Shown: positions 47,653-56,518 of the stretch, piece after piece
How the letters are laid out: every line of letters starts with the position of its first letter
How positions within the stretch are numbered: position 1 is the stretch's first letter
Origin: Cyanidium caldarium
Taxonomy: Eukaryota; Rhodophyta; Bangiophyceae; Cyanidiales; Cyanidiaceae
Direction of reading: 5' to 3'
Assembly: GCA_026184775.1 (NCBI GenBank)
Contig: JANCYW010000002.1
Span: forward strand, 496,001 to 560,000
DNA length: 64,000 nucleotides
Notes under the pieces: generated by a model
What the model was told of the DNA's origin: nothing
The model's database searches: none
Seen by the model: the letters and a program-made list of their open reading frames with translations, nothing else
Position numbers and translations under genes: made by a program

Positions 47653-49182
47653 ATGCAGCGCCTGTTCTCATCTGCTCGTCTTGGCTTCCCTTTCGCCGTC
47701 GCTCCGCTTTTTCGGCGAGCGCTGGTCACCACCGCCACCGCCAGCAGCAGCTCGCAGGCGCAGCCGCTGTATCCGCCCGCCGATGCCAAGACGGAGACGC
47801 GCGCGCCTTCGGAGCGCCCGCCTACCTTCCCGGTCAGTTTCGGCACGCCGCGCATGATGGTGCTGGGGCTGGGCGGTGCCGGCGGCAACGCCGTCAACAA
47901 CATGGTGCGAGCAGCGCGTCCGAAGGGCGGCAGCAGCAGCACCAACAACAATAGCAGCGCGGCCGCGCAGGCCCACGGCGCCGCGCGGTATGACGGCGTG
48001 CGTTTCATGGCTGCCAACACCGACGCCCAGGCACTATCGCGCTCGCTGGCCGAGCGCACCATCCGACTGGGCGAGGCGGTGACGCAGGGGTTGGGCGCGG
48101 GGGCGCGCCCCGATGTGGGGCGCGAGGCGGCATTGCGTTCGCTCGACTTGGTGATGGAGGAGGTGAGCCAAGCGCACGTGCTATTCCTGGCGGCCGGCAT
48201 GGGAGGCGGCACGGGCACGGGCGCAGCACCAGTCATCGCCGAGGCGGCACGCAGTGCCGGCGTGCTCACCATCGGCGTAGTCAGCACGCCGTTCGCCTTC
48301 GAGGGGCTGCACCGCATGCGCATCGCACAGTACGGGCTGGAGCTGTTGGAGCCGCAGGTGGACACGCTGGTGGTCCTTCCCAATCAGAATCTGTTTCGCG
48401 TCGCCAACGAGCGCACCTCGTTTCAAGACGCGTTCCGCATGGCCGACGAGGTACTCTGCATGACGGTGCGCTCGGTGACCGATTTGATCGGCACGCCGGG
48501 CCTGATCAACCTGGACTTTGCCGACTTGGCCTCGGTGGTGCGCGATGCCGGGCGGGCGCTCTTCGGTATGGGCGAGGCCGGCAGGCATTTGGGGAGGGGC
48601 GCCTCGATGGACCGGGCGTTCCATGGCGATGGGCGGAGCGGTACTACCGAGGCCGACGACCGCAGCATCCGCGCCGTAGACGCCGCGCTGCGCAATCCGC
48701 TGCTGGACGACTTTGACATTTCGCGGGCGCGCGGCACCCTGATCAGCATTGCCGGCGGGCGCGACATGCTGCTCAACGAGGTGGACGCCATCGCCTCGCA
48801 CATTCAGGACCGCGTCGGCGAGCACACCAACATCATCTTCGGCTCGTCGTACGATGAGGCGCTCACCGGCTCGTTGCGGGTGTCGCTGATCGTCACCGGC
48901 GTGCGGGAGACGGGTGCGGCGGCAGCCTATGCCCGCAAGCAGCAACGGCAACAACAGCAGCGATCGTCGGCGTTACCGCTGACCCGATGGATGCGCCTCG
49001 GAGAGCGGAGTGCGGATGACGGCGCGGTGTGGAGTGACGCGCGCGCGCCCGGCCCGCCCACCGCGTTGCCGTCGGCGCCCGGTCCGGAAGCTACCAAACG
49101 CTTGCGGCAGGCGCGTTTTGCGCAGTACGCCGGAGCGATGGCCAGCGCGTCGGCGGCCGCCAACGTCCGTGCGGATGGGAAT

Positions 49183-49214
<32 letters not shown>

Positions 49215-49404
49215 CAACAACAACAACCATCACACCTTTCGGCCGGGGCGCTTCGACTTTGCCTCGCACGCGCACACCGCACCGCACACGCTTTACTCGG
49301 GCGGTCTGGACGAGCCGGCCTACCGTCGGAAGCAGGAGCATCGGCACTCGCCCGCGGCCACCATGGCCGATCGGGTCACCGGCCTGTTCCGCAAACATTG
49401 GTAA
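47653..49404 (+). CDS. FTSZ: Mitochondrial-type FtsZ division GTPase
   Basis: A 583-residue FtsZ. The presequence MQRLFSSARLGFPFAVAPLFRR is typical of mitochondria. The GTPase core begins at VLGLGGAGGNAVNNMV and has the tubulin signature GMGGGTGTGAAPVIAE (GGGTGTG at 184-190), the NQNLFRVANERTSFQDAFRMAD block and the T7-loop region LINLDFADLASVV, whose acidic residue drives GTP hydrolysis. The NQNLFR and ADDRSIRAVDAALRNPLLDD patterns resemble alphaproteobacterial and mitochondrial FtsZ. A Ser/Asn/Ala-rich insertion interrupts the early core. The ~170-residue C-terminal tail contains Gln and Asn runs. It should form the inner ring at the mitochondrial division site. Confidence 0.95.
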
Positions 49405-49488
49405 GCAGCGCGTGCAAACGTGCAGGCCTCACGGACACAGCTACGATGCCGGGATCGTCGCGCGTCCTCCCTCTCTCTTTCACCTCCC

Positions 49489-50499
49489 TTAGGCGCGGGC
49501 GTCCTGTGCGCGGCTGCGCGCTGCCCATTCGTCGGTGACCCCGTGATCCACCCGGTCGTCGGGATACACGAAACCGGGGTTGGCCGCCCGCCACATATAA
49601 TGCGAGATGTACGACAGGTACTCGCCGTCGCCGCCCAGCTCCCTCCGCAGCCGCCGCCGCATGTCCTCGTCGGTGGGCAGCGTGTTCGCCTTGACCCGTT
49701 TCTGCACGGCGGCCTTGGACAGACCCATAAAAACCTCCGCGAACGCCTTGCGAATGGCCAGATCGCCTATGGGAAACACGTTGCTGCGCCGCATGCCAAA
49801 CATCATCACCATGTGGGCGGTCCACACGCCCACCCCGCGCAGCTGCACCAGCGTGTGGATGATCTCCTCGTCGGTGGCGCTGCCGTCGTTCAACTTGACG
49901 AAGCGATCGGGCTCGGCGACAAACGCCCGCGCCGCCTCCAGAATGGTGTCCGACTTGCGGTTGGACAGGCCCGACTCGCGGAACAGCTGCGGCCCGGGCA
50001 TGCCCGCGATGGCCACCGGATCCAGCACCAGCGGCGGTTCGAGGCAACGCACCGATCCGGGAACCTGCGCATCCAGCATACGCAGCAACCGCAACCATAC
50101 CACGGTGGCCGCCTGACCGCTCAGCTGTTGCCAGATGATGGAGCGCACCAGGGTGGTGAACACGTCGCGCTTCTCGAACCGCGCCGGCGGGTGCAACTCC
50201 AGAAGCGGTCGCATCCGCGGCAACTTTTCGTAGATGTAGCGGATGGCGGCACCATCCACCGGGTCGGTGACGTGCGCCAGCAGCTCCACCACGCCCGGCG
50301 TAAGCGGCACCGGTCGGCGAGCACGGGAGAGCGTCGGTCGCCTCCCCGGTCGCCTCCCCGCGACATACCCCCCGTCGGACGACGTGGCGGTCGCCTCTGG
50401 CTTGGTGGTGGCGGTTGTGGTCGTTTTCCGCTTGTATATGGTACGGAAATGTCGGCGGATACTTTGTAAACGTGCTGGCGCCATAGCGAACGAGAACAT
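49489..50499 (-). CDS. DNA-3-methyladenine glycosylase (HhH-GPD family)
   Basis: A 336-residue base-excision repair enzyme removing alkylated purines. The HhH-GPD core shows FTTLVRSIIWQQLSGQAA, the hairpin LRGVGVWTAH at about 220-229 and the catalytic aspartate in FPIGDLAIRKAF (D246). The absence of a C-terminal iron-sulfur cysteine cluster and the WQQ(L/I)S motif point to the AlkA/MAG1 group and away from Nth/MutY. The N-terminus (MFSFAMAPARLQSIRRHFRTIYK) is basic and could be mitochondrial or nuclear targeting. An ATG at 50649 is also in frame and overlaps the divergent TatA start; I prefer 50499. Confidence 0.9.
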   Translation of the reverse strand: MFSFAMAPARLQSIRRHFRTIYKRKTTTTATTKPEATATSSDGGYVAGRRPGRRPTLSRARRPVPLTPGVVELLAHVTDPVDGAAIRYIYEKLPRMRPLLELHPPARFEKRDVFTTLVRSIIWQQLSGQAATVVWLRLLRMLDAQVPGSVRCLEPPLVLDPVAIAGMPGPQLFRESGLSNRKSDTILEAARAFVAEPDRFVKLNDGSATDEEIIHTLVQLRGVGVWTAHMVMMFGMRRSNVFPIGDLAIRKAFAEVFMGLSKAAVQKRVKANTLPTDEDMRRRLRRELGGDGEYLSYISHYMWRAANPGFVYPDDRVDHGVTDEWAARSRAQDARA

Positions 50500-50647
50500 G
50501 CGCGCATCGACCTCTCCTCGTGCTGAAACACCCGGCGCGAGCGCCTCCGCCCGCCCGCCGCAGCGCGTCGCGGCGGCCGCGTGGGTGGGTGGGAACGTGC
50601 GCAGTCGCGTGTGCGCTCGGCACAACCCGCAGCACTTGTCAGCGGTC

Positions 50648-51172
50648 ATGTTTGTGCACACTGCCGTGAAAGCGAGTGGGGGTAGGTCGCTTGGGGTTAG
50701 GCGTTGTCAGTGCGGGCTGGCGGCTGTGGTTCCCAAGGCGACCTGGCGCGCCGGCTGGGTGACAGGTCATGGCGGCCGGGGCGCATTCGTGGCCCGCGGC
50801 GAGTCGACGACCGTGGTGACGCGGCGACCGGCAGCGGCCAAGCGTCCGGCGGCTGGGCAGTTGCGCATGGGCGTGTTTGGGCTGGGCTGGGCGGAGTTGG
50901 CGGTTGTCGGATTTGTCATGTTGCTCATCTGGGGTCCGTCCAGGGTGTCGTCGCTCGGTCGAGAGCTGGGCTCCATGGCGGGCGGGCTGAAGAAGGCCAC
51001 CAGCGAGTTCAAGGATGCCATGGACAAGAGCCTCGCGGATGCGGAGGAGGACACGAAGCGGCGCACCGGGCAGAAGGTGAAGGAGCTGAAGGAGGCGCCC
51101 GGCGACTTTCGGGAATCGTTCGACGACGCCATGAAGCGCGCGGAGAAGACCAGAAGCAACGGCGGCGGCTGA
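50648..51172 (+). CDS. TATA: Plastid TatA/Tha4-type thylakoid translocase subunit
   Basis: A 174-residue protein with a ~75-residue Arg/Ala/Val-rich leader and then a TatA domain. That domain has a short membrane helix (LGWAELAVVGFVMLLIWGP), the GPSRVSSLGRELG hinge and an amphipathic helix (MAGGLKKATSEFKDAMDK), then a charged C-terminal tail. TatA oligomers form the pore that moves folded twin-arginine proteins across the thylakoid. The conserved glutamate in the helix (WAEL) is present; the usual FGP is WGP here. Tha4 is the most likely identity, with Hcf106/TatB the alternative. Confidence 0.9.
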   Translation: MFVHTAVKASGGRSLGVRRCQCGLAAVVPKATWRAGWVTGHGGRGAFVARGESTTVVTRRPAAAKRPAAGQLRMGVFGLGWAELAVVGFVMLLIWGPSRVSSLGRELGSMAGGLKKATSEFKDAMDKSLADAEEDTKRRTGQKVKELKEAPGDFRESFDDAMKRAEKTRSNGGG

Positions 51173-51726
51173 GGAGAACCGGTGTGAAACGTGATGGAGC
51201 GGTGCGGAATGGGGAGGGAGGGGAGGGCGCGCGATAACGGCGTGCCGGAGGGGCGCGGTGCGCTCTCCGGGACGGTGTGCAGCGGTGAGGCGAGAGCGTT
51301 CCGTGCGAGCCGGTTTGTCGGTGTGATATGCGTGTCCGAAAGGGTTCTCCGTAAAGAAGGCGCTTGAGCGTCGGCACTCCGAGGCGCGGGTCTGGGACGT
51401 GGCAGGGCCGGAGGTCATCGATTGTCTACGGAAGACGAGGGTTGCGCGTGAACAACAGGGGCGACGCCAGGTGCACTAGGAGCATAGACTCGATCGTGCA
51501 CCCGATTTGCCGTCCAGTGCCCTCGCGGCCTCCCGTAACGCATTTGCGCCGGCCCCTCTGCCGTGAACGAGTGCGTGCATGCGCGGGCGTTCGGCGTCGG
51601 CACGCGTCCTTCGGTTCTCGCTGCGACCGGGCGCACCGACCAGACGCACCGGCAAGCGGTGTTCCACTTTCCTCTTCAAGGTACCCGCCGAGTGCAACGC
51701 TTCCCCCACGCCAACTCCGCAGCACC
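51173..51726. other. Intergenic region upstream of the parvulin-MiaB gene
   Basis: About 550 bp. The MiaB frame stays open from 51364, but only from a TTG; no ATG precedes 51727 in that frame. I see no gene or RNA in it. Confidence 0.4.
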
Positions 51727-53667
51727 ATGTTCGTGGTGGCACCTGCCGGGGCGGGCAGGCGGTTGCACGGAGCGTCGTGGGGGGGCGGCGGGACCGCGCG
51801 CCCCATCCTCCAACCGCGCCAGACCGCCTCTGCTCGTCGCGGTCGCCGCACCCTCTGCGCGCAGGTGGCGGACTCCCCGGCGACCGCCACCAGTACCCGG
51901 TCCGCGCTGAATCCCAATCCCAACGTGGCTTTCCCCGTCGGAGAGCACGTCGTGGCGCGGGTGCGCGTGCGCCACGTGCTGGTGGCCACCAAGGCCATGG
52001 CCGACCTGGTGCTGCAACAGCTGCGCGAGGGCGCCGCCATGGCCGACCTGGCCAGCACGCTGTCGCTGGACGAGGCGTCTCGCGCCGCGGGCGGTGATCT
52101 GGGTTGGCGCGACCGCGGTCAACTCGACCCCGAGCTGGAACTGCAGTGCTTCAACGCGGCGCCCAACGTGGCCTTCCAGACGCAGACCTATCGCGGGTAT
52201 CACGTGGTGCGCGTGGAGGACGCCGAGTACAAGCTGGTGCCGACTGTGCGCAAGGAGCGCTCAGGGCGGCAGCAGCTACGCGCCTCCACCGCGCGCCGCC
52301 GCCGCCACCGCCGCCACGTTGACTCCGACGGGCGTCGGTACAACATTCAGACGCTCGGTTGCCAGATGAACTTGGCCGACTCGGAGCGCATGGCTGGCGA
52401 GTTGGAGCGCTGCGGCTACGTACACACGGCCGACCCGCACGACGCCGACCTGGTGCTGCTGAACACGTGCTCCATCCGCGACCACGCCGAGCAGAAGGTG
52501 TACAGCTTTCTGGGGCCATTCGCCAATCGCAAGGCCAGCACCCGCCCCGACCTGAAGCTGGTGGTGGCCGGCTGTGTGGCCCAGCAGGAGGGCGCAACGC
52601 TGTTGCGGCGCTTTCCGGCGCTCGACCTGGTGTTGGGCCCGCAGTACGCCAACCGGCTGGCGGACCTGCTGGAGGATGTGGAGAACGGCAACCAGGTGGT
52701 GGCCACCGAGCCCATCCACATCATGGAGGATGTGTCGCGGCCACGGCGGGAGTCGCAAATCTGTGCCTGGGTGAACATCTCCTACGGCTGCAACGAGCGC
52801 TGCACCTACTGTGTGGTGCCGTACACCCGCGGCCTGGAGCAGTCGCGCAGCGTGGAGGCGATCTGCCGCGAGGTGGCGCAGCTCAAAGCGCACGGGTACC
52901 GCGACGTGACCCTGCTCGGCCAGAACATCGACGCGTACGGGCGGGACATGCGACCGCGGGTCACTTTCGCGCAGCTGCTGTACCAGGTGGCCGGCACCGG
53001 CATCGACCGCATCCGCGCCATCACTGCGCATCCGCGCTACTGGTCGCCGCGGGTGATCCAGGCCACCGCCGAACTGCCAAACGTGATGCCGTACTTTCAC
53101 ATCCCTTTCCAGGCGGGCGACGACGACGTGCTGCAGGCGATGAAGCGCGGATACACCGCCGACCGCTATCGGCGCATCGTGGACATGATCCGGGAGCGCC
53201 TGCCGGATGCGGCCGTCACGGCGGACGCCATCGTGGGATTTCCGGGCGAGACCGAGGCGCAGTTCCAGCGCACGCTGCAGTTGATGCGCGACCTGCAATT
53301 GGACAATGTGAACACGGCGGCGTACTCGCCGCGACCGCACACGCCGGCGGCCACGTGGGCGGAGCAGGTGCCCGACGAGGTGAAGGTGGACCGGCTGCAG
53401 CGCATCAACGAGGTGAATATGGAGTGCGTGGCCGCGCGCAGCCGTCGGTATCTGGGGCGCGTGGAGGAGGTGCTGGTGGAGGATGTGAACCCGCGCGCCC
53501 CGGAGCTGGGCGTTTGCGGCCGCACCCGCACCAACAAGAAAGTGTTCTTCGATGCGCCCGGCGGTGTCGAGCGCTGGCGCGGTCGCATGGCCAACGTGCG
53601 CATCACCGACACGCGCGCTTTCAGTCTGACCGGAGTGTTGGTGGACGGCTATCCGCAGGGCTACTGA
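51727..53667 (+). CDS. MIAB: Parvulin-type prolyl isomerase fused to MiaB methylthiotransferase
   Basis: A 646-residue two-part protein. After a basic/Gly leader suited to an organelle (residues 1-70), residues ~76-166 form a parvulin rotamase domain: [20 protein letters not shown], then [19 protein letters not shown] and the closing [12 protein letters not shown] short Arg/His-rich linker leads to a complete MiaB. Its N-terminal cluster cysteines are C212, C248 and C283, the radical-SAM motif CNERCTYC uses C355, C359 and C362, and a TRAM domain lies at the C-terminus. MiaB adds a methylthio group to N6-isopentenyl-A37 of tRNAs. MiaB normally starts directly at the first cysteine domain; the added isomerase is unusual. 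One continuous frame joins them. Confidence 0.93.
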   Translation: MFVVAPAGAGRRLHGASWGGGGTARPILQPRQTASARRGRRTLCAQVADSPATATSTRSALNPNPNVAFPVGEHVVARVRVRHVLVATKAMADLVLQQLREGAAMADLASTLSLDEASRAAGGDLGWRDRGQLDPELELQCFNAAPNVAFQTQTYRGYHVVRVEDAEYKLVPTVRKERSGRQQLRASTARRRRHRRHVDSDGRRYNIQTLGCQMNLADSERMAGELERCGYVHTADPHDADLVLLNTCSIRDHAEQKVYSFLGPFANRKASTRPDLKLVVAGCVAQQEGATLLRRFPALDLVLGPQYANRLADLLEDVENGNQVVATEPIHIMEDVSRPRRESQICAWVNISYGCNERCTYCVVPYTRGLEQSRSVEAICREVAQLKAHGYRDVTLLGQNIDAYGRDMRPRVTFAQLLYQVAGTGIDRIRAITAHPRYWSPRVIQATAELPNVMPYFHIPFQAGDDDVLQAMKRGYTADRYRRIVDMIRERLPDAAVTADAIVGFPGETEAQFQRTLQLMRDLQLDNVNTAAYSPRPHTPAATWAEQVPDEVKVDRLQRINEVNMECVAARSRRYLGRVEEVLVEDVNPRAPELGVCGRTRTNKKVFFDAPGGVERWRGRMANVRITDTRAFSLTGVLVDGYPQGY

Positions 53668-53954
53668 GTGTGGGATAGGACGGCACGTAAAGGGAATGAC
53701 GGTTGGCGTCGGGCCGTTGCCCGTTCGTCCGGACGAAGAACCGGAGTGGTGTGGCCGCTCCGGTGCGGGCGCGTCTGTCGTCGTCGTCTCTCGGGTCGTT
53801 GCCCGTTCGTGACCGTCTGGGCAGCGACCAGCGGCTCCGGGCACGTCCAATCTGCACTGGACCGATCAGAGGACAGTTCGTGGTGCTTCATGTGTTGAAA
53901 GTTGCTCTTTGGAGGCCTGACTGGGCGGCCGTGTCTCGACACGCGCTTCTCACG

Positions 53955-56153
53955 ATGCGGCTGGCGCGGGTGGCCACGTGCAACTTGAACCAGTGGGCGA
54001 TGGATTTCACCGGCAACCTGGAGCGGATACGGGCGTCGATTCAAGAGGCGCGACGGTGCGGGGCGGCGTACCGTCTAGGTCCGGAACTGGAAGTGTGCGG
54101 GTACGGCTGCGAGGACCACTTCCTGGAGCAGGACACGTTCGAGCACTCGTGGGAGGTTATCGCCGAGCTGCTGGCCGGCGGCGACACCGACGACTTGTTG
54201 GTGGACGTGGGCGCGCCGGTGCTGCACCGCCACGTGGCCTACAACTGCCGCGTCTACCTGCTCAACGGGGAGGTGTTGCTGATTCGGCCGAAACAGGTGC
54301 TGGCCGACGACGGCAACTACCGCGAGTCGCGCTGGTTCTGCGCGTGGCCGGTGGACGTGCGTCGCGAGCTGGAGACGTATCGTCTGCCGGAGTGTGTGCG
54401 GCGGGTGGCGCGCGGCCATCAGCACAGCTGTCCCATCGGGGATGCGATGCTGGAGGTGGCCGGCGTGACGGTGGCCAGCGAGACCTGCGAGGAGCTGTTC
54501 ACGCTGGACGCGCCGCACATTCGCTACGCGCTCAACGGGTGCGACGTGGTGGGCAACGGCAGCGGCTCGCATCACAATCTGCGCAAACTGGATCAGCGGG
54601 TGGATCTGTTGCGCAGCGCTACCGCCAAGGGCGGCGGTGCCTACCTGTACGCCAACCAGATCGGCTGTGATGGCGGTCGCCTCTATTACGACGGCAGCGC
54701 GCTGATCTGTGTGAACGGCCAGGTGGTGGCGCAAGCGCCGCAGTTTGATCTGGGCGGTGAGGTGGCGGTGATCACCGCGGATGTGGATTTGGACCAAGTG
54801 CTGGCGTATCGAGTGTCCATCGCCTCGCGCGGAGTGCAGGCGTCGCGAGCACCATCGGTGCCGCGTATTGCGCTGCCGTCGGCGAGCGATTTTCGCCTGA
54901 CGTTGTCGCCGCAGCGTGCCCGACACGTCTCGCCGTCGCCACCGATCGCAGTGCGGTTGCACGCGCCCGAGGAGGAGATTGCACTGGGGCCGGCCTGCTG
55001 GCTGTGGGATTATCTGCGGCGCAGCGGTCTGGGCGGCTTCTTGTTGCCGCTCAGCGGCGGCGCCGACAGTTCGGCGACGGCCGCACTGGTCGGATCGATG
55101 TGCCAGCTGGTGGCGCGGGCGGCGCGCGCCGGCAACACGCACGTCATCCGGGAGGCGCGGCGGGTGGTGGGCGAGCCGGTCGATCCGCCCGACGGCAGCA
55201 CCGGGTATGTGCCGGTGGATGCACGCGAGTTGGCTGGGCGTCTCTTGCACACCGCGTACATGGGCAGCGCGAATTCCAGCGCGGCCACCCGCGAGCGCGC
55301 CGCCCGGCTGGCGAAGGAGATCGGCGCCTACCACCTGGACATGAACATCGACGGTGTGGTAGCGGCGCTGACGGCTCTGTTCGTGACGGTGACCGGCAAG
55401 ACGCCGCGTTTTCGCGCGCACGGCGGCTCGGCGGCGGAGAACGTGGCCCTGCAGAACATCCAGGCGCGCTTGCGCATGGTCGTCGCGTTTCTGTTCGCGC
55501 AGCTGCTGCCGTGGGTGCGCGGGCGCCCCAGCGCCGCCCTGCTGGTGCTGGGCTCCGCCAACGTGGACGAGGCGCTGCGCGGGTACCTCACCAAGTACGA
55601 CGCCAGCTCGGCCGATATCAACCCCATCGGCGGCATCTCCAAGCGCGACTTGAAGCGGTTTCTGCGGTGGGCCGCGCACCACCTCGGCTACGCATCGCTG
55701 GCGGAGGTGGTGCAGGCAGCACCGACCGCCGAGCTGGAGCCCATCACCGCCGACTACACCCAGACCGACGAGACCGACATGGGCATGACCTACGACGAGC
55801 TGACACTGTACGGACGGCTACGCAAAATTGCCCGCTGCGGCCCGCTGTCCATGTTCCATAGGCTGGTGCGATTGTGGAGTGACCGCCTGTCGCCCACCCA
55901 GGTGGCCGCCAAAGTGCAGTTCTTCTTCCGCATGTACGCGGTGAACCGGCACAAGCTGACGGTGCTGACGCCGAGCGTGCACTGCGAGAACTACAGCCCG
56001 GAGGATAACCGCTTCGACTTGCGGCAGTTTCTGTACCGCGTCAGCTGGCCGTGGCAGTTTCAGCGTATGCATGCGGCGGCCGAGGCGATGGAGGCACGGG
56101 CGGATGCGGTGGTGGTGCCGGAGGGAGACCGGGACCTCGATAGCGCCCAATGA
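53955..56153 (+). CDS. NADSYN1: Glutamine-dependent NAD+ synthetase
   Basis: A 732-residue bifunctional enzyme making NAD+ from nicotinate adenine dinucleotide, ATP and glutamine. The N-terminal nitrilase-type glutaminase opens with RVATCNLNQWAMDFTGNL and RLGPELEVCGYGCEDHF (catalytic Glu), continues with the RPKQVLADDGNYRE lysine region and has the nucleophile in SETCEELFT. The C-terminal synthetase has the ATP pyrophosphatase loop SGGADS at 367-372, GSANVDEALRGYLTKYD and the late HKLTVLTPSVHCENYSPEDNRFDLRQFLY block. It follows human NADSYN1 almost motif for motif. The ATG at 53955 matches the family start. Confidence 0.97.
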   Translation: MRLARVATCNLNQWAMDFTGNLERIRASIQEARRCGAAYRLGPELEVCGYGCEDHFLEQDTFEHSWEVIAELLAGGDTDDLLVDVGAPVLHRHVAYNCRVYLLNGEVLLIRPKQVLADDGNYRESRWFCAWPVDVRRELETYRLPECVRRVARGHQHSCPIGDAMLEVAGVTVASETCEELFTLDAPHIRYALNGCDVVGNGSGSHHNLRKLDQRVDLLRSATAKGGGAYLYANQIGCDGGRLYYDGSALICVNGQVVAQAPQFDLGGEVAVITADVDLDQVLAYRVSIASRGVQASRAPSVPRIALPSASDFRLTLSPQRARHVSPSPPIAVRLHAPEEEIALGPACWLWDYLRRSGLGGFLLPLSGGADSSATAALVGSMCQLVARAARAGNTHVIREARRVVGEPVDPPDGSTGYVPVDARELAGRLLHTAYMGSANSSAATRERAARLAKEIGAYHLDMNIDGVVAALTALFVTVTGKTPRFRAHGGSAAENVALQNIQARLRMVVAFLFAQLLPWVRGRPSAALLVLGSANVDEALRGYLTKYDASSADINPIGGISKRDLKRFLRWAAHHLGYASLAEVVQAAPTAELEPITADYTQTDETDMGMTYDELTLYGRLRKIARCGPLSMFHRLVRLWSDRLSPTQVAAKVQFFFRMYAVNRHKLTVLTPSVHCENYSPEDNRFDLRQFLYRVSWPWQFQRMHAAAEAMEARADAVVVPEGDRDLDSAQ

Positions 56154-56518
56154 GAGGGAGCGGGCGAGCGAGATGGTGAGTGTAATACCCTCCGGTTATG
56201 TGTCTGGCATACGATGACCATGGCCGTGGGGTGGTATACGGTGGTGATCGAATGCCGACGTCTGTCCTATACGCGTCGCTCGTCCTGTCGCATCGGCTGA
56301 CGAGATCGTTGCTGCCGCTGCTGCTGCCGCTGCTGCCGCTGCTGCTGCGACGTGGCCGCGAGGAGAGAGAAACGCGCGGATGGCGCTCGTGCGCGAGGCG
56401 GAGGACACAAGCCGCCTGAGAGCCGCAGTGTGTGGTGATGAGACCGGTGAACTGAGGGAAGGCACAGCGTACGGAGAGGGCCATCAAAGTGCTGCACGGA
56501 AAGGGAACGTGGCTACCG
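56154..56518. other. Intergenic region with CTG triplet repeats
   Basis: About 365 bp between the NAD synthetase and SNM1 genes. It contains a CTGCTGCCG-type triplet tract near 56313-56348. No gene is supported. Confidence 0.4.
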
